From NCBI GenBank assembly GCA_913044155.1, contig CAJWNF010000013.1:1-10084 (forward strand): 10,084 bases of DNA. The letters are read 5' to 3'. A program made the translations under genes and the position numbers. The DNA comes from an uncultured Gammaproteobacteria bacterium (lineage in GTDB: Bacteria; Pseudomonadota; Gammaproteobacteria; PS1; Thioglobaceae). The notes below the pieces were generated by a model, which saw only the letters and a program-made list of their open reading frames with translations, was not told the DNA's origin and did not search any database. The stretch's first letter is position 1, and each line of letters starts with the position of its first letter. Below, one piece after another: positions 6,773 to 10,084 of this stretch.

Positions 6773-7714
6773 TTTTTCTTCTACAGTGTCTAAAAGTTGT
6801 GCAGAAATGTTGATTCCAAATTGTTTGTCTAATTGACGAATGCCTGTGGGGCTAGTGACATTTATTTCGGTAATATAATCTCCAATCACATCAAGTCCAA
6901 CAAAAATCAACTCTTTATCGATAAGCGTTGGCGCAATCTTTTTACATAGATATCTATCTCTATCGCTCAGTGCCTGGCCAACGCCGGTGGCGCCGGCCGC
7001 TAAGTTTCCTTTGAAGTCGCCTTTGGCGGGAATTCTTGCCAGTACATATTCGACAGGTTTGCCATTAATTAGCAGAATCCGTTTATCGCCATGCTTGATT
7101 GCAGGCAGAAATTCCTGTGCCATAATGTAGCGCTTTCCTTGGTTGGTCAGATTTGACAAGACCTTGTCAATGTTGCTATCGCCCGCTTTGAGCTTATGGA
7201 TGTTTAGCCCACCCATACCGTCTAATGGTTTAACGACGACATCTTTATACTCATTAATAAAACCAGCTAGCTCGCTTTTGTTGCAGCTGACAAGGGTGCT
7301 GGGGATACAGTCAGGAAAATTAAGCGCGAATAGCTTTTCATTAGCGTCACGAAGTGAGCTAGGCTTGTTAATAACCATAACACCGATATTTTCAGCCTGC
7401 TCAAGAAGATATGTAGCATAAATATAGTCCATATCAAATGGAGGATCTTTACGCATAAATACTACATCAAAGTCTGCAAGTGACAGTGTTTGCTGTTTTT
7501 TCACCCTATACCAGTCACTGTCAGAGTCAGAGACAAAAGTTTTACGGGCATTGGCGAGTACTTTGCCTTCCTGGTAGAACATGTCGATACCGTCAAAAGT
7601 ATAAACCTCCCATCCACGACACTGCGCCTCAAGCAGCATAGCAAATGTGGAGTCCTTTTTTTGGTTAATGCTGGCGATATCATCCATCAACACGGCAAGT
7701 ACAATTTTTTTCAT
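6758..7714 (-). CDS. gshB: Glutathione synthetase
   Basis: GshB is the cytoplasmic ATP-grasp ligase that joins gamma-glutamylcysteine and glycine to make glutathione. Counted from the ATG at 7712-7714 it has 318 residues, matching E. coli GshB (about 316). Motifs in order are DDIASINQKKDSTFAMLLEA from residue 11, MRKDPPFD 87-94, INKPSSLRDANEK about 115-127, the ATP-grasp lysine/glycine loop VKPLDGMGG 161-169, GDKR 199-202, GNLAAG 226-231, and the C-terminal EINVTSPTGIR 283-293 with metal and ATP ligands. The frame stays open 45 codons further upstream into the tRNA, but that part lacks homology to the family and is not used. There is no SD: a TATAAT ends six bases before the ATG, suggesting a leaderless message. 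It runs convergently into crcB with a 15-base overlap and is divergent from tRNA-fMet. No gshA is in view. Confidence 0.96.
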   Translation of the reverse strand: MKKIVLAVLMDDIASINQKKDSTFAMLLEAQCRGWEVYTFDGIDMFYQEGKVLANARKTFVSDSDSDWYRVKKQQTLSLADFDVVFMRKDPPFDMDYIYATYLLEQAENIGVMVINKPSSLRDANEKLFALNFPDCIPSTLVSCNKSELAGFINEYKDVVVKPLDGMGGLNIHKLKAGDSNIDKVLSNLTNQGKRYIMAQEFLPAIKHGDKRILLINGKPVEYVLARIPAKGDFKGNLAAGATGVGQALSDRDRYLCKKIAPTLIDKELIFVGLDVIGDYITEINVTSPTGIRQLDKQFGINISAQLLDTVEEKLALR

Positions 7715-7720
7715 AAAGAC

Positions 7721-7748
7721 ATTATAAAGTAATAGATTTAAGTGTAAA
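7721..7748 (-). promoter_or_regulatory. Promoter of gshB (probably leaderless)
   Basis: On the minus strand TTTACA (7748-7743) and TATAAT (7726-7721) are separated by 16 bases, a good sigma-70 match (5/6 and 6/6). Seven bases past the last -10 base is position 7714, the A of the gshB ATG. Transcription is therefore predicted to start at the initiation codon, which fits the absence of any Shine-Dalgarno sequence. Confidence 0.7.
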
Positions 7749-7770
7749 TATTCATGGGTGTTAATATCCC

Positions 7771-7799
7771 TTGAAGCTACAAGCATTTGAGCGTATAAT
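7771..7799 (+). promoter_or_regulatory. Promoter of tRNA-fMet / rimP-nusA-infB
   Basis: TTGAAG (7771-7776) and a perfect TATAAT (7794-7799) are separated by 17 bases. The start is expected near 7806, six or seven bases before the mature tRNA. This is the best plus-strand promoter seen for the downstream rimP–nusA–infB genes. Its -35 is only 22 bases from the -35 of the divergent gshB promoter. Confidence 0.8.
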
Positions 7800-7812
7800 T
7801 TCTCCTCTTTAG

Positions 7813-7889
<77 letters not shown>

Positions 7890-7895
7890 ATTTAG

Positions 7896-7917
7896 ACCCC
7901 CTCTTTTGGGGGTTTTT
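7896..7917 (+). terminator. Intrinsic terminator/attenuator between tRNA-fMet and rimP
   Basis: ccccc (7897-7901), loop tctttt and ggggg (7908-7912), extended by A7896-T7913, are followed by a run of five T residues. The hairpin begins seven bases after the tRNA and ends 13 bases before the rimP ATG. It should end most tRNA transcripts and let only a fraction proceed into rimP–nusA–infB, unless rimP has its own promoter, which I do not see in the short gap. Confidence 0.8.
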
Positions 7918-7930
7918 ATTAGGAATATTT

Positions 7931-8392
7931 ATGGCAAAAATAGCTGACAAAGTGTTTGCATTAATTAATCCAGTCGTTCGCGATATGGGTTATGAACTAT
8001 TGGGTCTTGAGTACGTGCCAAGTGGAAAGCACTCTGTTTTGAGGGTCTATATTGACTCAGATAACGGGGTCGGGGTTAACGATTGCGAATCTGTTTCTCG
8101 CCAAGTGAGCGCTATAATGGATGTTGAAGACCCAATAAGTGGGCAGTATAATCTGGAGATATCGTCGCCAGGCATTGAGCGACCACTTTTTACAATCGCC
8201 CATTATCGACGCTTTCTGGGGAATAAGGTTAGCCTCAAACTTTACAGACCGATGGATGGCAGGAGAAAATTTAGGGGCAGTATTGGGAGTATAAGTGAGG
8301 CCAACAATACAATAGAGCTGGTTACAGAGTTGGGCCCAGTAACAATGGATTTAAGTTTAATTGAAAAGGCAAATTTAGTTGCGCATTTTTAG
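7931..8392 (+). CDS. rimP: Ribosome maturation factor RimP
   Basis: RimP assists assembly of the 30S subunit. The 153 residues (E. coli 150) show the N-terminal alpha/beta domain, the conserved block YNLEISSPGIERPL at 73-86, and a C-terminal Sm-like barrel from about 92 (KVSLKLYRP, RKFRGSIGSI, IELVTELGPVTMDL). The ATG at 7931 is preceded by AGGA with a six-base spacer and starts the homology. An in-frame extension back into the tRNA is discarded. It follows the tRNA-fMet terminator by 13 bases and is followed by nusA after nine bases. The order tRNA-fMet–rimP–nusA–infB is the classical gammaproteobacterial operon. Its expression probably depends on read-through of the upstream hairpin. Confidence 0.95.
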   Translation: MAKIADKVFALINPVVRDMGYELLGLEYVPSGKHSVLRVYIDSDNGVGVNDCESVSRQVSAIMDVEDPISGQYNLEISSPGIERPLFTIAHYRRFLGNKVSLKLYRPMDGRRKFRGSIGSISEANNTIELVTELGPVTMDLSLIEKANLVAHF

Positions 8393-8395
8393 GAG
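8391..8395 (+). promoter_or_regulatory. Shine-Dalgarno site of nusA
   Basis: AGGAG overlaps the rimP stop codon (TAG 8390-8392) and lies six bases before the ATG at 8402. It decides in favour of that ATG over the in-frame TTG at 8399, which would leave only three bases of spacing. Confidence 0.75.
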
Positions 8396-8401
8396 AAATT
8401 G

Positions 8402-9877
8402 ATGGACGGTAAAGAATTATTTTTAATGATTGAGGCAATCTCGAATGAGAAGAATATCAGCCAAGAGGATGTCATTGAATCACTAGAAGAGGCTCTGGCA
8501 GTTGCCACAAAAAAACGAAACAATCTAGATGTGCGCGTTGAGGTTAACCGACATAGCGGTGAATTTGATACCTATAGACGCTGGCTGATAATCGAGGATG
8601 ATGCCAACTTTGTTGATGATGAAGGTACAGAATTTAGCCCAGATTTACATGTCTATGAGAAGGATGCAAACGGCACTATGGTTGGTGAGTATCTTGAAGA
8701 AGAGATGGAGTCTGTTGAATTTGGCAGGATTGCTGCGCAAATTGCCAAGCAGGTCATCATTCAGAAGGTCCGAGAGGCAGAAAGAACAGTAATAGTTGAC
8801 AACTTTTCTGAGCGATTGGGAGAGGTGGTAATGGTGACTGTAAAAAGAGTAGACAGAGGCAACGCCTATGTTGACATGGGCGGCATAGACGGTATGATCT
8901 CTAAGTTCGATTTAATACCGAACGAGTCGGTCCGCAAGAACGACCGTCTTAGGGCATATATTAAGGAAGTTAAGTCAACCCCCCGTGGAGCACAAATTTT
9001 CCTTAGCCGGACTGTAACTGAGATGATGATTGAGTTATTCGAGATGGAAGTTCCAGAGATTAGTGAAGGAGTAATTGAAATAAAGGGCGGAGCAAGGGAT
9101 CCTGGATTGCGTGCTAAACTCGCTGTAAAAGCAAAGGATAGACGACTAGATCCGATTGGAACATGTATCGGCATGCGTGGCTCTCGAGTGCAGGCCGTTT
9201 CAAATGAACTAAACGGAGAACGTGTTGACATAATACTTTGGGATGAAGACCCTGCTCAATTTGTCATTAACGCAATGGCACCGGCGGAGGTCAGCTCAAT
9301 TGTTGTTGATGGAGATAAAGGCTCAATGGATATTGCTGTTGCTGAAGATCAGCTAGCTCTGGCAATCGGGCGTGGCGGTCAAAATATTAAATTAGCAAGC
9401 AGACTTACAGGCTGGAAGTTAAACGTTATGTCGCTTTCTGACGCGGATGATCTTCAGGCAAAAGAAATCCAACAAACAGGTGAAAAGCTTGCCGAAAATC
9501 TTGGTGTCGATGCCGAAGTAGCCGGCGTTTTGATTGATGAAGGCTATTCTAGCTTAGACGAGATTGCTGAAGCAGATGCCGAAGTTTTAACCCAGATTGA
9601 AGAGTTCGACTCCGAGATGGTGGACGAGCTGCAAGAAAGGGCGCAGGACGCACAACTTGTTAAAGCCTTAAATGATGCAGAAGCGACAGAAGTTTTATTA
9701 AGTATCGATGGCATTAGCGAGCTACTTGCAGCGGCACTGGTCGATGCCGGTATTAATGCAATCGAAGGTTTAGCTGAACTCTCGATTGTTGAATTACAGG
9801 AAATTCAACGTATCAGTAGTGAAGACGCTTCAGTCATCATTATGACAGCCAGAGAAAATGCTGGATGGTTTGAATGA
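8402..9877 (+). CDS. nusA: Transcription termination/antitermination factor NusA
   Basis: NusA binds RNA polymerase and modulates pausing, intrinsic and Rho-dependent termination, and rRNA antitermination. Its 491 residues (E. coli 495) contain the polymerase-binding N-terminal domain 1-130, an S1 domain about 138-203 (EVVMVTVKRVDRGNAYVDMG), KH1 with GMRG at 257-260, KH2 with GRGG at 323-326, and two tandem acidic repeats. AR1 is about 365-425, from LAENLGVDAEVAGVLIDEGY. AR2 is about 440-487, from VLLSIDGISELLAAALVDAG. The two repeats can be aligned with each other by eye. AR2 is the repeat that contacts the alpha subunit C-terminal domain in E. coli. The ATG at 8402 follows AGGAG by six bases. 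It lies between rimP and infB; in E. coli NusA feeds back on this operon, and the terminator after tRNA-fMet would be a natural target here too. Confidence 0.97.
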   Translation: MDGKELFLMIEAISNEKNISQEDVIESLEEALAVATKKRNNLDVRVEVNRHSGEFDTYRRWLIIEDDANFVDDEGTEFSPDLHVYEKDANGTMVGEYLEEEMESVEFGRIAAQIAKQVIIQKVREAERTVIVDNFSERLGEVVMVTVKRVDRGNAYVDMGGIDGMISKFDLIPNESVRKNDRLRAYIKEVKSTPRGAQIFLSRTVTEMMIELFEMEVPEISEGVIEIKGGARDPGLRAKLAVKAKDRRLDPIGTCIGMRGSRVQAVSNELNGERVDIILWDEDPAQFVINAMAPAEVSSIVVDGDKGSMDIAVAEDQLALAIGRGGQNIKLASRLTGWKLNVMSLSDADDLQAKEIQQTGEKLAENLGVDAEVAGVLIDEGYSSLDEIAEADAEVLTQIEEFDSEMVDELQERAQDAQLVKALNDAEATEVLLSIDGISELLAAALVDAGINAIEGLAELSIVELQEIQRISSEDASVIIMTARENAGWFE

Positions 9878-9922
9878 CTTTTTTAATAATAATTAATAAA
9901 ATGCGAAATAGGGATAATTAAC

Positions 9923-10084
9923 ATGGCACATACTGTAGAAACACTTTCTAAGCTGCTGAAAAAGACGCCCGATCAGGTTGTGACAATTTTGACTACTGCA
10001 GGAATCAAGGGCAAAACACTCAAGTCTAATATTTCTGCAGAAGAAAGAAAGGTTTTAATGTCAAGTCTTAGTAAGCGTTCAGGA
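9923..10084 (+). CDS. infB: Translation initiation factor IF-2, N-terminal part (3' end outside window)
   Basis: An open frame runs from ATG 9923 through the window edge, 54 codons with no stop. It begins MAHTVETLSKLLKKTPDQVV and continues through TILTTAGIKGKTL and SAEERKVLMSSL. This is the winged-helix IF-2 N-terminal domain pattern (xTVxxLAxxxxxxxExLxxxxxxAGI, then SxxExxxL) seen at the start of many bacterial IF-2 proteins. The GTPase domain that would prove it lies beyond the window. AGGG at 9910-9913, nine bases upstream, is a plausible SD. The position 45 bases after nusA, in the canonical tRNA-fMet–rimP–nusA–infB order, makes the identification secure. The nusA–infB gap is AT-rich and shows no hairpin. 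Confidence 0.93.
   Translation, partial: MAHTVETLSKLLKKTPDQVVTILTTAGIKGKTLKSNISAEERKVLMSSLSKRSG

Noticed and set aside
8113..8118. TATAAT within rimP as a possible internal nusA promoter.
   Set aside because: No -35-like hexamer lies at 16-18 bases, and such matches are expected by chance in AT-leaning coding sequence.
8866..9231. A 121-codon open frame antisense to nusA.
   Set aside because: It is a shadow of nusA codon bias (Ser/Arg-rich, no RBS, no family resemblance).

Overview
The window reads as chromosomal core sequence from an AT-leaning gammaproteobacterium with tightly packed genes. The taxon call rests on three things: an initiator tRNA–rimP–nusA–infB block arranged as in Escherichia coli, a NusA with two C-terminal acidic repeats, and a YgfB (UPF0149) protein. 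Very short intergenic gaps, start/stop overlaps and few Shine-Dalgarno sites suggest a streamlined genome, perhaps marine (for example the SUP05/Thioglobus group), but that last step is only an inference from style. No insertion sequence, phage gene, CRISPR array or toxin-antitoxin pair is visible.

Layout, left to right. (1) The 3' end of trxB (thioredoxin reductase), then tRNA-Phe(GAA) with its own promoter and a strong intrinsic terminator. (2) On the minus strand, a single gene for an unrecognised four-helix membrane protein. It has an unusually good ribosome binding site and a leader that may begin with a stem-loop. (3) A minus-strand operon read from about 4152 down to 1055: mltB-like lytic transglycosylase, yqgF/ruvX (pre-16S rRNA nuclease), pyrB (aspartate carbamoyltransferase catalytic chain) and ygfB, joined by overlaps or a 5-base gap. 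(4) Divergent from mltB, with only 12 bases between the start codons, a plus-strand operon apbE–rarA–crcB: a flavinylating lipoprotein, a replication-associated AAA+ ATPase and a fluoride channel. (5) gshB (glutathione synthetase) on the minus strand, whose 3' end overlaps the 3' end of crcB. (6) Back to back with gshB, the initiator tRNA-fMet, a terminator, then rimP, nusA and the first 54 codons of infB. This block joins initiator tRNA, 30S maturation, transcription elongation/antitermination and initiation factor 2 in one translation/transcription operon.

No new multi-gene system is evident. The points worth a second look are small. gshB and mltB each have TATAAT exactly six bases before the ATG, implying leaderless mRNAs. 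The initiator tRNA has a U1·U72 mismatch in place of the usual C1·A72. The CrcB channel has lost both phenylalanines of its TTFSTF signature. A terminator sits between tRNA-fMet and rimP. The orphan membrane protein has signs of high expression.
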